In this document: positions 19,959-29,800 of the stretch, piece after piece
How the letters are laid out: each line of letters opens with the position of its first letter
Numbering within the stretch: position 1 is the stretch's first letter
Origin: Asterella californica
Taxonomy: Eukaryota; Streptophyta; Marchantiopsida; Marchantiales; Aytoniaceae
Reading direction: 5' to 3'
DNA: 64,000 nucleotides
Assembly (NCBI GenBank): GCA_036924285.1
Contig: JAYKYS010000014.1
Coordinates: 4,092,001-4,156,000 of the forward strand
The notes under the pieces: generated by a model
Database searches by the model: none
Seen by the model: only the letters and a program-made list of their open reading frames with translations
Told to the model about the DNA's origin: nothing
Translations under genes and position numbers: made by a program

Positions 19959-21068
19959 TGTGGTGCCCACAAATTACAGGATTCACGAATTTTTAAAATT
20001 TTTAAGACTAATAACTTGTTTGTATAACTGAAAAAGCGTTGTTACTTAAGATTATTGCTTCCTTAGCAGGAAGATGATCTTATGAGCTTTTTAATAAGAA
20101 GTTGACTTCTTCAGAAGACGACCGTCTTCCGGGAAGCATCTTCTCAGTTGCGTCTTCGGAAGACTGTCTTCGGAAGTCGACTATAACCAATTCGTATCAA
20201 GAGTGGATTTGTGTTGCTTTTGTGTTAAGAGAGGCTTGGTACGAATCCTGAGTGGTGTGGTGAGTTCTTTTGTTATTTCGAGAAGTTGGAAGTCGGGAAC
20301 TAGGCCTGTGCCTCCCGGTCTTCCAAGCTTCTCAACTCCACATCTTTCTAGAGAGACTAGAAGACTGAAAGGCTGGCAAAATGAGCGAGAAGACGTGAGG
20401 GTCCATTTCAGGTCTCTTCTGTCAGGCCCATAGCAACCATTCCTTCTTCTTCCCAAACTTAAGAGAGAATCGTGAGAAGACTTACTGGCAGAATCTAGAG
20501 AGAGTGGTCGAGGGTCATGTCTTCCCACCGAGCAGCAAGCTTCTTCTGAGTGCGTATAAGAGGTGAGAAGTCAGAAGAACAGAGTGCAATTGTCTTGAGT
20601 CTGTTGTGAGGCTAGATTGCGCGTAGGAAGACGAAGACAGGTGAGATCAGTGAAGGGAAGCCTGACTTCGGGAGGTCTTCTGAGAAAGACATTGAATCGG
20701 AAACTGTCCTGGGTGTCTTCCCAGAGATCACTGTCACCGCAGGAGCTCGCAACCATCTTTCGAACTTGTTATGCACTTTATGTTTCTCGAATCTCGTATC
20801 TTCTGATAGGAAGTAGGATGTAACGCAAGGTGGGTTGTCTTCTTGGTAATCCATGCGAGACCTTGCTTAGATAGGACTGTTTAGATATAGCTCGGAAGAC
20901 GAGAGCTATCTAGGAAGTACTGTTAGAATCCCAGAAGACGGAGTAGCTGTCTTCTAGAAGACTAGTTTCGTCTTCTGAGAAGTAGAAGCTAGACTGTGGG
21001 CACTTGGGAAGGACTGAGCCTTCAGCTCATAGTAGGTGCTTGTGGCTTAGTGCAACAGATCTTCCAGT

Positions 21069-21374
21069 ATGACGATGCATCCTCGAGGGTTGGTGTTACC
21101 AGCAGCGGAGTTGGCCGAAGCCACGCCCTTCCTCAAGGAGTTGGGTCTCGATTTCTTCCTATGGGATTGGAACCTCGCAGACCAGGGACTTCTGGAGGAG
21201 GTGTGGGCAGCGTTACCACCTCGCACCCGTGTATCTGCGAAGGCAGGAGTAGCTCGAGGAAGACCGTCTTCCTGGACTGAAGATTGGTGGCGCAGGGCTT
21301 TCCACAGGTCAGAATCCGAGGACCGAGGGTATTGGCTTGAGAAGAAGATTTTGCCCAGGATCGTGAGTGCGTGA
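21069..21374 (+). CDS. Element II ORF a: plant transposon-type protein, N-terminal part
   Basis: 101 residues, starting ATGACGATGCATCC. It contains ELGLDFFLWDWNL, LLEEVWAALPPRTRVS and RPSSWTEDWWRRAF, a pattern like the N-terminal domain of proteins annotated as putative plant transposon or retrotransposon Gag-like proteins; no enzymatic motif is seen. It stops at TGA 21,372-21,374, within TGACATG, which also supplies the ATG of the next frame at 21,376. The same stop and ATG are present in element I at about 18,300. Function is unknown; a structural role is inferred from the retroelement context. Confidence 0.55.
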   Translation: MTMHPRGLVLPAAELAEATPFLKELGLDFFLWDWNLADQGLLEEVWAALPPRTRVSAKAGVARGRPSSWTEDWWRRAFHRSESEDRGYWLEKKILPRIVSA

Positions 21375-21375
21375 C

Positions 21376-22437
21376 ATGTGCCTGGGAGCACCACTTGTCT
21401 TTTTTGTGGAAGACAGGCAGGGTAGGAATGGGTGGAAGATTGAGTCTTACCGAGAGCCGAAGAAGCGACTTCTGGCGAAGCTGTTTTTGCATCTCTTTCC
21501 CAAGGAGAAAGCGCAGAAGACGAGGTACCTTGGAGATCAGGACGTGGAGTTCCTGGAAGCCGTGTATGCTGGAGAGAAATATGTCAACTGGGGCGCATAC
21601 GTCCACAACTATGTACAGGCGGAGCTAGCGTACTTGGGTACCCCGGCGGGAGGACACTTGACACCTTTCCTCTGCTACTTGTACGTAGCCATGGGGGATC
21701 TTAGGGGAGATCAGTTGGCGGAGTATGGACCAACCGAGCAACAAGAGGTGAAGGAGGAGACCTCGGAAGACGATGACCGAGCAGCAGCCACAACTCCCCC
21801 TCCCACTCTGATGCCGCAGCTGAGGTCCGGTTCTCACCAAAAGACGCTTCTGGTGCGGGAAGACGAGTCTAGTGGGTCGGAAGACGTCACGCTTCCGAGG
21901 AAGATGGGCCCTAGAAGTGTACCTAGGAAGCCCACCTCCCTCATTCATCCAAGATCGGAGTCCGACTCGGAAGAAGAACTGCTAAGTACCCGATCAGAGC
22001 AGAAGACCGCTTCTGCAACACCTTGGAGTCTTCCGAAGACTCCAGAAGACCAGAGAAGAAGGGATACTCCTACTGCAATGCTGGGAAGCGCAGTGAAGAG
22101 GACCGCTCCTGTCATGAGGGATCTTCCACCCCGGAAGATGAGAAGAGTAGCTTCTTCTCGTGCGCAGAAGATGAAGGCCATTGTGGTGGAAGAGGCATCC
22201 TTGCCTCTGGAAGACAAGATCGACACCTCCGAGCGGATAGTGGAGATGAACTTGTCTTCCGTAAGAAGAAGACTGGAAGAGTTCAGCGCCTTCTTCCACA
22301 AGGAGATCCAGCCAGCTATGGAGTTGCTGGAGAAGAGAGCGAAGGCTCAGGAGAGGCCCTTGCAACCTGGATTCGGTCTGTGCACCTTGCTGCGACAGGA
22401 AGAAGACCAGAAGAAGACGGAGTCGCTGGAAAGCTAG
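21376..22437 (+). CDS. Element II ORF b: acidic, Ser-rich protein
   Basis: About 353 residues from the ATG at 21,376 (the frame opens at GTG 21,367). The first about 110 residues are globular, with KRLLAKLFLHLFPKEKA, NWGAYVHNYVQAELAYLGTP and GGHLTPFLCYLYVAMGDL. After that comes a long disordered acidic and Ser/Pro-rich region, then a helical tail (RRRLEEFSAFFHKEIQPAMELLEKRAK is the core, about residues 300-326). It stops at 22,435-22,437, and the coiled coil continues in another frame, so this ORF and the next were probably one protein separated by a frameshift. No catalytic motif is seen. Confidence 0.5.
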   Translation: MCLGAPLVFFVEDRQGRNGWKIESYREPKKRLLAKLFLHLFPKEKAQKTRYLGDQDVEFLEAVYAGEKYVNWGAYVHNYVQAELAYLGTPAGGHLTPFLCYLYVAMGDLRGDQLAEYGPTEQQEVKEETSEDDDRAAATTPPPTLMPQLRSGSHQKTLLVREDESSGSEDVTLPRKMGPRSVPRKPTSLIHPRSESDSEEELLSTRSEQKTASATPWSLPKTPEDQRRRDTPTAMLGSAVKRTAPVMRDLPPRKMRRVASSRAQKMKAIVVEEASLPLEDKIDTSERIVEMNLSSVRRRLEEFSAFFHKEIQPAMELLEKRAKAQERPLQPGFGLCTLLRQEEDQKKTESLES

Positions 22438-22439
22438 TC

Positions 22440-23092
22440 TCCGCACCACGGAGAAGCTTGCAGCCAGATACAAGGAGGAAGCAGCCGCTTCTGCCAAGGA
22501 GCTGGTGCAGCTTCAGAAGAGCAACCAGGAGTTGCAGGCGCTTGTACAGCAACGCGATCAGGAGGTCCTTCGAGTGCGGGAGAAGATCACCGCCCTCGCC
22601 AAGGAGAAGACCACATGGAAGACGCAACGAGAAGCCGCAGAAGCGCGAGTTGCAGTTGAGAAGATGCAGCGAGAAGCAGCGGAGGCTCGTGCGCAGGAGA
22701 TGCTAGCACAATCGGTGAAAGCACTTCGGAAGAAGTTCAACTTCACCGCAGGTAGGAAGTTACTTACCTTGGCTAGAGGATGGGACAGCGAGTCCATGAC
22801 AATGTTGGTGGAATGCAGAGAAAGCATGTTCAGGTACTTGGATCGGCAGATAGAGAGAGTGAAGACACTTTATGGTCTTCCCTTGCTTCCGACACCTGCA
22901 ACTGCATCTTCTCAAGCTCAAGCACCATCGACTGGATCCGGGATGGAGAAGGAGGAGTTCGACCTCGCTGTACACTTAGTAGTGACAGTGTTGGAAGCCG
23001 AGAAGACTCCAGAAGACAGGAAGACGAGCCGTCTTCTCATGTATTCCGCGTGGAAGAAGCGACTTCCATGGATCCCTATGAGGTCGCCATAG
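22440..23092 (+). CDS. Element II ORF c: coiled-coil protein segment
   Basis: The open frame carries on the helical tail of the previous ORF after a one-base shift; the first ATG is at 22,505 (195 residues from there). Residues 1-75 are a strong coiled coil (Gln/Glu/Lys/Ala-rich with repeated EAAEAR). Then comes ALRKKFNFTAGRKLL and a helical region with FRYLDRQIERVKTLYGL, ending in an acidic GAAGAC-encoded tail. Element I retains KKFNFT and YLDRQIESVKTLY at about 19,630-19,780. It is best read as the C-terminal half of a Gag-like protein. Confidence 0.5.
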
Positions 23093-23250
23093 TCCCTAGT
23101 CCCGCACCAGTGCCTCAGAAGATGGAGGAAGCACCACTCGACCCATCTTCCTAGAAGACGCTTCTGTCTTCCGAAGCAGAAGCCGAAGCCGAGGAAGACG
23201 CAGCAGCAATAGCAGGGCCAGCAAAGAACGATGAGGAGGAAGCCACCTCA

Positions 23251-23550
23251 GTGACACCCGAGGTAAGCGCAGGGCTTCCCAGTCCATCAGAAGCCGAACT
23301 AGTAGCTCCGATAGGAGCAGATCAGGTAGAGATTACCACCGAGCAATCAGAACAGCTAGAAACTGAAGTTGACAATTCTAGATTTAGTAGGATTAAACAT
23401 GCTATCTTAAGGGTGGCAGTTTCAAGTGTAAAATTAGTAGACAGCCATGTGGCAGAGTTAGGAAGCGCAAAGAGAGGCAGGGGAAACCGTTTGCATGTGG
23501 AGAGGCAGTTTTCTCTCCCCGGTGGTGGTTCCTCTGTGTTCTCATGGTAG
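23251..23550 (+). CDS. Element II ORF d: short C-terminal frame
   Basis: 99 residues, with an N-terminal acidic part and RFSRIKHAILRVAVSSVKLVD in a helical segment. The helical segment is reminiscent of the end of the Gag-like ORF at 10,198-10,963, but the similarity is weak. It may be a further piece of the same broken polyprotein. Confidence 0.3.
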   Translation: MTPEVSAGLPSPSEAELVAPIGADQVEITTEQSEQLETEVDNSRFSRIKHAILRVAVSSVKLVDSHVAELGSAKRGRGNRLHVERQFSLPGGGSSVFSW

Positions 23551-24902
23551 CGACATAAGTAGGATCGTAGAGTAGGAATGGGAGCTGCCACCACACGTTC
23601 ATACACATCTTTCAGTGCAGCCAAGGACACATGAGTTCAGTAGTCACACACTACACCCGATGTTAGAGACATACGAAGAGACTAGGATTATACCGGAGGG
23701 GTCTGCATGTTCGTTACCAGCGGTGGTTCGAGAATGTAGACAGAGGTAGTGGACAATCTAGGAGCAGGGAACGGCATCCTCGTGCAGTCCTGCTGGTTAG
23801 ACTGATGTGTCGAGGAGTAGGGACGGACAGTAGAGGGAGTGAGCTTCCCAACACCTATGTACCTTCTTCTCGGGGAATGGATTGCTGATTTGAGTGCAGA
23901 AGCTTAATTCGTGTCTTTTGGGTGGTGGACTTCCTTGAATTCGCTCCCAATTGTGCATGGGAAGTGTTCTCCTTGAGTGGCGGTGACTGTCAGCAGGTGT
24001 GGTATTGTAGCTTGACTCGTTCAGTAGAGCACTTGAGATCTGCGCACGGACGGTCTTATGGGTAAGGGATCCCAGAAGACAGAGTAGTCAGAGCGGCGAA
24101 GTGAAGAAGAAAGAAGTCTTCTTCCCACAGTAGAAGACGACATCCTCAAGAAGAAGACGGTGCAACTGTACACATGTTTGTTGTCTTCCTCTCCAAACTA
24201 TTACAAGCAGGGATGGCTTGTTAGTCAGGATCCGGACTAGAAGCCTGTCGGAATCTTAATTTCCTCTTTCCATCTTGTTTTCTCTTGTTTGGATTTTCTC
24301 ATCTTTCCCATCTTCTCCCATCTTCCCCATCTTCTTACCTTCTTCTAGTGAGCTTCCGAGATTTCTAGTGAGCTTCTGTGAAGGTGAATGTCGTTGTAGT
24401 GCTGCAGGAAGACCAATTCAGTAGGCAGAAGCCTGGGAAGGCTACAGGGGGCATACACCCTGTGATTTATCTAACCCGTTGGAATGTGAGTGGAAGAGTA
24501 AGGTGTAACAGCTGTGCTAGTCGACTTCTGCGAAGCAGGACATTCTTCTGGAGGTGTGAGAAGACGAGCTGAACCCCCTAGAAGACGAGAAGCGCTTCGG
24601 GAAGACGATACTGAGAAGATCAGAAGAAGCAACCTGGAAGCAGGAAGATTGTGTTCCCGAGCTTCTCTGTGAATAGTTGTGTGATATTTTAGTTAGTAGT
24701 TGTTTATTTAGATCCAGAGTATATTTTGGCTTACCTGGAAGATGCGTGGTTTTGTGAGAAGACGAGATTCCTAGGCAAAACCCGTGTGTTTGTGTGTTTG
24801 AACAGATCTTAGAACTTAGAACAGCGTTACTTATGTAAATCCTCTGTGGGAGCGATATCTTGTATACTAAATGGGCAAAAGGAGTAATCCTGCGTCACTA
24901 CA
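23551..24902 (+). other. 3' noncoding region of element II
   Basis: Matches the corresponding part of element I at about 25,530-26,480: shared landmarks are GTGTCGAGGAGTAG, TTGAGTGGCGGTGA and CAAGCAGGGATGGCTTGTTAG. There are pyrimidine runs at about 24,290-24,350 and GAAGAC clusters at 24,060-24,180 and 24,560-24,620. The end (24,780-24,902) leads to the CACTACA terminus. No coding frame of interest. Confidence 0.5.
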
Positions 24903-26585
24903 GAAGAGCTGTGTCTCCGTATTCAAGGTGGAGGTAGTGACTACCTCTGACCCTTATGAGCTCACCACAACCTCCAGTAGTGAACTAGTCTTGCAGAAGA
25001 GCTCAAAAGCATAGATGGGTATGGCTTCCCAAGGATATCTTTTGTCTTCTAGACCATTTACAAAAGAACACATGACTGCTACTGAGACGTATGTCACCTT
25101 AGCCGCACTAGAGATACCAACTGAGCAGCAAATGATAGCAGAGGTCAAATTAAATACTCAAGCAGGTGCGGATCTCATGGACGTCACACTTGGTGACCAG
25201 GAATAAGTAATCTAATATTCTTGAACATTAATAAGCTGTTTCTCAAGGAATTGGAGTTAACTGTTTTTATCTTTTTATTTTAGGATACTGTCCGTGTGAT
25301 AGAGTTAGCACAGCAGGAATAGAGAAGACTTTCCAAAACTGAGAAAAACTGAAGTCCAAGAAGAGGTGACCATCTGATAATAAGCACTTTCTATCCTCTA
25401 GGTTGTGGTTGTGATTCGAGAAAATCCCCTCCTATGATTAGAGGTAGTTGTATAAGACTGAGATCGATGTTTAGTTTTTAACACACAATGTGCACTCCTA
25501 CACTCAATACACACAAGAATGCACACAGAGTACACTCGCGCATAGGATAGGTCTGCACCTCTGCACCCAAGAAGAGATCGTGGGAATGTAGAAGGGAGTA
25601 GATAGAGTAGACAGAGAACGACATCGTCGTGTAGTCCTGTTTAGTCTGGTGTGTCGAGGAGTAGTGATAGTTTGTTGAAGGAGTAGCAATTTTGTTTATA
25701 GAAGCTTTGTCTGTGTCTTCTGAGGATTGAGTTTCATCGAATTCATACCTATTTGTGCATGAAAAGTCTTCGTGTTGAGTGGCGGTGATTGTTAGAAGCT
25801 TTATAGGGTCCAAACTTTTCTTATGTAGTGGAGTACTTCGGATCCACATACAAACTGTCCATGAGAGATTGGTCCCTCAGTCAGAGTAATCGAAGCAAGG
25901 GCAAAAGAAGCTAGAAGTCGTATCTGTAGAAGTTGACTGAGTACCAAGCAGGACGTGAAGGAGTTAGACGATCAGAGTGTTAGCACATATCCGAACTCCT
26001 GTAAAAGCTCATTTGACCAAAGAGACAGTGGGTGGTCCAAGATCACTCCAAGAGGAAAGACCTAAAATACACAAAAGCTGACGGATTGCTTCTTACCACA
26101 GCGGAAGACATCATTCTCAACAAGAAAATAGAGGGACTGTAGGTAGATATTCGATCTTCTTCCCAATTTTACTACAAGCAAGGATGGCTTGTTAGTCAGA
26201 ATCCGGACTAGAAACCTATTAGAAGATTGATTTCTCTCTTTTCTTTTATTTCCTCTATTGTTGATTTTCTCTTCTTTCTTTTTTTTCTAGCATCTTCCCA
26301 TCTTCATTCTATCTTCTATTTGGTTACAGAAGCTTTGTGTGAGTATCAGTGGATGTGAGTGTTGTTGTAGTGTTGTCAGAAGACCGTTTAAGTAGATAGA
26401 AACCTGAGAAGACTACAAGAGACATACACCTTGTGAATGATCTACTCAGTTGAATATCGTAAGAATAATTTGTGATATGAAGTAGTAATTGATATCTATG
26501 GAACAGTGATAGTGTTCTAAGGGTGTCAAAAGTAGAGTTGAACCTTCGAGAAGATGATAATTGCTTCTGGAAGAGGAGAAGTATG
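24903..26585 (+). mobile_element. Older GAAGAC-rich element (element I), right part
   Basis: Resumes element I after the nested insertion: GTATTCAAGGTGG at 24,919 lines up with GTATTCCGCGTGG at 23,041 of element II. The 3' noncoding region parallels 23,640-24,600. Its similarity stops at about 26,585, exactly where the ROCO pseudogene begins, so the junction may be an insertion or recombination point at the gene's start. Duplicated GAAGA lies at 24,903-24,907. Confidence 0.6.
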
Positions 26586-29169
26586 ATGGAGTATGGAGGA
26601 GGTAACTGAAGGTGCAAATATATCAACAACAAGTGAAGATATTGACAACGAGGTGGAAGGAATGCCACCCAAACGGAGAAAGAAGAAGAGACGGTTGCAG
26701 AAGGAGAGGAAGTGGAAGAGCTTCGAGCATAAAGATTGCTTCTTAACTTCTTGCCAAAGCAGAAAGTCGACCTGAAGCTGGAAAATCCCTTGGGAGAATT
26801 TTCTACACGGTGAGAAACATCATCGAATCTCATCGTGGTTGTTTGATACAGCAGACAACTCGTGTAAATCCTTCAAAGAATGTCAGATGCTGCTGGGAGC
26901 ACAAGCCAAGCTCAGACTGCTGCAGGCAATCGGCAGTTGCGGTTCTAGAGATGTTATATATCAACTCTGAAGATTCTAGAGCAGATAAGACAGACAATGC
27001 TCCCAATGTCGAAAGAATATGTGAAATCTTGGGGAGAATCCTAGATACTAGTCGCACTCTCGACTATCTCGTATTGTTTCTCTGGGGATTAACCGCCTCT
27101 GTCGCGTGTCATCTGGTATCAGGTTTGTGCGGCAATGCTGAATCTTCTCTTACGTTCCTTTACAAAGGTAAGTGGGAGGAGTCGAGTATGGCGAATCAAG
27201 TAGCGGAAATGGTTCTGTCCGCTCCTAGACTATAGCAATTGGGGGTTTGGAGAGGAGGGGGTGCAGGATGATGATGGTATAAAAGCATTGGCGAACGTAA
27301 CTGCGCAGAGTACATCTTGGAAGATGTTGGGGCTACATGGTGTGGGGAGGGGAGCCTCTGCCTTGTTGCTCAAGGCACTAACTGGAGACCGGTGCAACAA
27401 GTCGATTGTTACTCTTAGTTTGGCAAGTGTCATGGAAGGAATAGGAGATGTTCTCCCGCTACTTCTGTCTTCCTATCAGTCACTGAAAGAATTGCATAGT
27501 GAAATAACTGAAAGAAGAAGTCTAAGTCAATGGCGGAATCTCTCCCAATCTTGAGCTCCAACTCTTCCTTGAAAATTTTCAGAATGGGAGTCCCTTGGTC
27601 TTCTTTCTCTTCCATCAGTGGTGTAGAGAGGCCACTGATGGAAGAGAGGTGTAGAGAGGCCACTGATGGAAGAGAAGATCTGTTAAGAGTTGTTGACATG
27701 ATAAACTCATATGTCGGATTATATCTGAACGTCAGAAATTCTGCTTTTAGGAACAATCTTTGGAGTTTATCATCTGAGTGGAGAGGAGGAAGTAATGGAG
27801 TTTATAAGATGATGGAGTTTATCATCTGAATGGAGGACAGCAGTAAGTCAAAACTAGTCCCTCTATCTAGTAAAAGCGGCTTTGTCAGCTCTAGTGATTT
27901 ACAACTCCTTCTTTCATCTTACCTAGTGAAACATCCTGAGTTTAGAGAGTTGGATAGAAATCTCTTGGAAAAGCTTTTGATTCATTTTTGATCTTTGTTA
28001 TAAGCTAGACGATGAAGATTTGAATGCTCGATATTATGTACCTGCAATAGTTTGTGAAGACGTCAGGTTTAGAGGATTTGATAGCGACAGGTATACAGAC
28101 AAAAGAGTCAATTCAGAATTTCTTTCATGGAGTTCTCCTTTGGATATTATACAACCATTCTTTGGCTTCCGCGTGGAATGTGAGAATCCAAGAAGAATGT
28201 CGATGTCGGCTGGATTTTATCCTCTCTTTCAGGTATGTTGGTCTTTTTCCTCTAGATTCTTTCTTTTATGTCAAGATATGATTCATTCATAGGAACTCAA
28301 GCTATTAGATTGAATAATGAACACAAAATTGTAATTTTTGATAATTACTGAACAAAAGCTCTTTTTCGGTTGGGGCTCAGTATACATTCAATTTGGATCA
28401 CTTTACTTGCTTCACCTTCAATTCAAAAAGCGTTCAAAGAAGTGTTTAGAACTTCGAATTCGATCAACATTTGCAGATCTACATTCGGCAGAAGTTGATG
28501 ACGAACATAAACTTGATGGTACATAATGTGATCTGCTCTTGTCATTACATGGGTCATCACATGGATGGCCATGAGATCTTGGTGGAACGGAGTGATTAGG
28601 CTAAGAGTCATATTGATATTAAGATAAAGTGCTCTCAGCGCAAATCACATGAGATTGCAGCGAAATACATCGAGAAGCACATCATCAACGAACTGCGGGC
28701 ATTTTGCACCTCTCCAAATGGGTGCCCAAGCATAACCTTGGTAGTTGGAGTCCTAAGGATGGAGTGTGTGGAGAAGCTAGTTTCTCTGCCATACAGAAGG
28801 GACAATCAAGCTATTCTGATACAGAAGTTGAAAGAGAACTTTGGGGATTATATCAAAGAGCACGTTCTTGAAGACATGAAGATTGGGTCGTGGAGTGAAA
28901 GCAGTATTCTCTGCTCAGCTATGAGTATTATTCGCCTCCATTTCTTGGAACTTGCCTGGTATCTCTCAACTTGCTTAGGAATTTTTGTCAGAGACTGAAG
29001 TGAAAAGTGTAACGAAAGAAGTCTTAGAAAAGCAAGAACGGAGGCTGAAATTGTTGGATGAAGTTTCTGCTGAGATTACAGATGAAGTAAGCTCGACCAC
29101 AGATACGGAAGTCAGAGATCCATCTTCTTCATCAACAAACACTTTGAGTACATCTTATACAACTCAACC
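26586..29169 (+). pseudogene. ROCO paralogue, truncated and missing the GTPase domain
   Basis: Aligns with the intact gene at 31,893-36,165. The start (MEEVTEGANISTTSEDI) is conserved, then frameshifts set in near residue 24. A stretch equivalent to 32,262-32,345 is lost. LRR-region fragments follow at 26,950-27,235 and 27,261-27,830 with stops. About 1.6 kb equivalent to 33,170-34,800 (end of the LRR region, intron 1, the whole ROC GTPase and the first part of COR) is deleted. The COR end (28,020-28,230), intron 2 with its GTATGT donor, and exon 3 fragments (28,390-29,169) remain. Similarity ends at 29,169, so the C-terminal about 320 residues are absent. It cannot make a GTPase. Confidence 0.85.
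27606..27675. repeat. 28-bp tandem duplication with 16-bp hairpin
   Basis: A 28-base unit beginning GGTGTAGAGAGG occurs at 27,620-27,647 and again at 27,648-27,675. The sequence CTCTTCCATCAGTGG before it is the reverse complement of part of the unit, giving a 16-bp stem (27,606-27,621 with 27,632-27,647) and a 10-base loop. It is absent from the intact gene. Confidence 0.8.
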
Positions 29170-29350
29170 GACCGTTGCAGTTGTCATTGCAAATTTTTGT
29201 TTTGTTTACTGCTTTATGTATCAAAGTGTTCAAGGAACTCGAACAATATCTGAAAGCTACAATATAGGAGTAGAGTATTTTGCATTCTGATATATACGTC
29301 TTCTTAAACTAGACTCGTGCATTTCTTTTATCAGCACCTATGAAATTGTA

Positions 29351-29382
29351 ACCACTACCGTTAGAATTTCATAACGGTAGTG
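29351..29382. repeat. Perfect 12-bp inverted repeat, 8-base loop
   Basis: CCACTACCGTTA at 29,351-29,362 pairs with TAACGGTAGTGG at 29,371-29,382. It sits at the edge of the segment repeated near 60.5 kb, whose edge also carries a CCACTACCGTAGT string (60,843). It could be the end of a foldback or MITE-like element. Confidence 0.6.
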
Positions 29383-29800
29383 GGCTTTCCGAGAAACATA
29401 TCAACTTTAGGCTCGATGCGAGCACTCGGGTGATAAAATATAAAATATAAAATGCTGTCTGCAAAGAGATGCATGACTGGAAGGAGAACTATGTGGTGGG
29501 TATGAAACGTCAGTTTTCTAACTTATTTATTGTGGATCGTCCTTCGGTCTTTCGTTCGTTTGGTCAAACGCTACTCTATTATTCAACTTTTGGATGCGGG
29601 AAACAAAAGACAATGAACAAATCTTGAACTACTGTACGGGGTATGAATAGTCTGAACGTGCGAATATAATCTGTGCAATCGTTTTCTACCTGGCCATGGA
29701 CTACCGTGCGCTGGAAGGAATCCCGGAAGGATAGGACAAATGCTTTTGAGCCATGGTCCACATACTGCGACTTCGTGTCCCTGAGAAAACTTCGGGGGTG
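29383..29800 (+). repeat. Dispersed repeat, copy shared with 60.2-60.9 kb (inverted)
   Basis: GAGAACTATGTGGTGGGTATGAAACG (beginning at about 29,484) and GATAGGACAAATG...CTGCGACTT (29,730-29,775) have counterparts in reverse complement at about 60,540-60,580 and 60,260-60,330. Divergence is moderate with indels. The nature of the unit is unknown. Confidence 0.6.

Larger units (their letters stand above)
19959..24902 (+). mobile_element. Element II: nested TG...CA element with gag-like ORFs only
   Basis: This 4,944-bp insertion runs from TGTGGTGCCC to CACTACA and is flanked by GAAGA. The 5 bp duplication and TG...CA ends fit an LTR retrotransposon. I could not find two matching LTRs, so it may be a derivative with one degenerate LTR. 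The first about 150 bases recur at 50,742-50,890. Coding content is limited to the ORFs at 21,069-23,550; no protease, RT or integrase was seen, so it would depend on another element. Noncoding flanks and ORFs are both dense in GAAGAC/GTCTTC. Confidence 0.6.
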
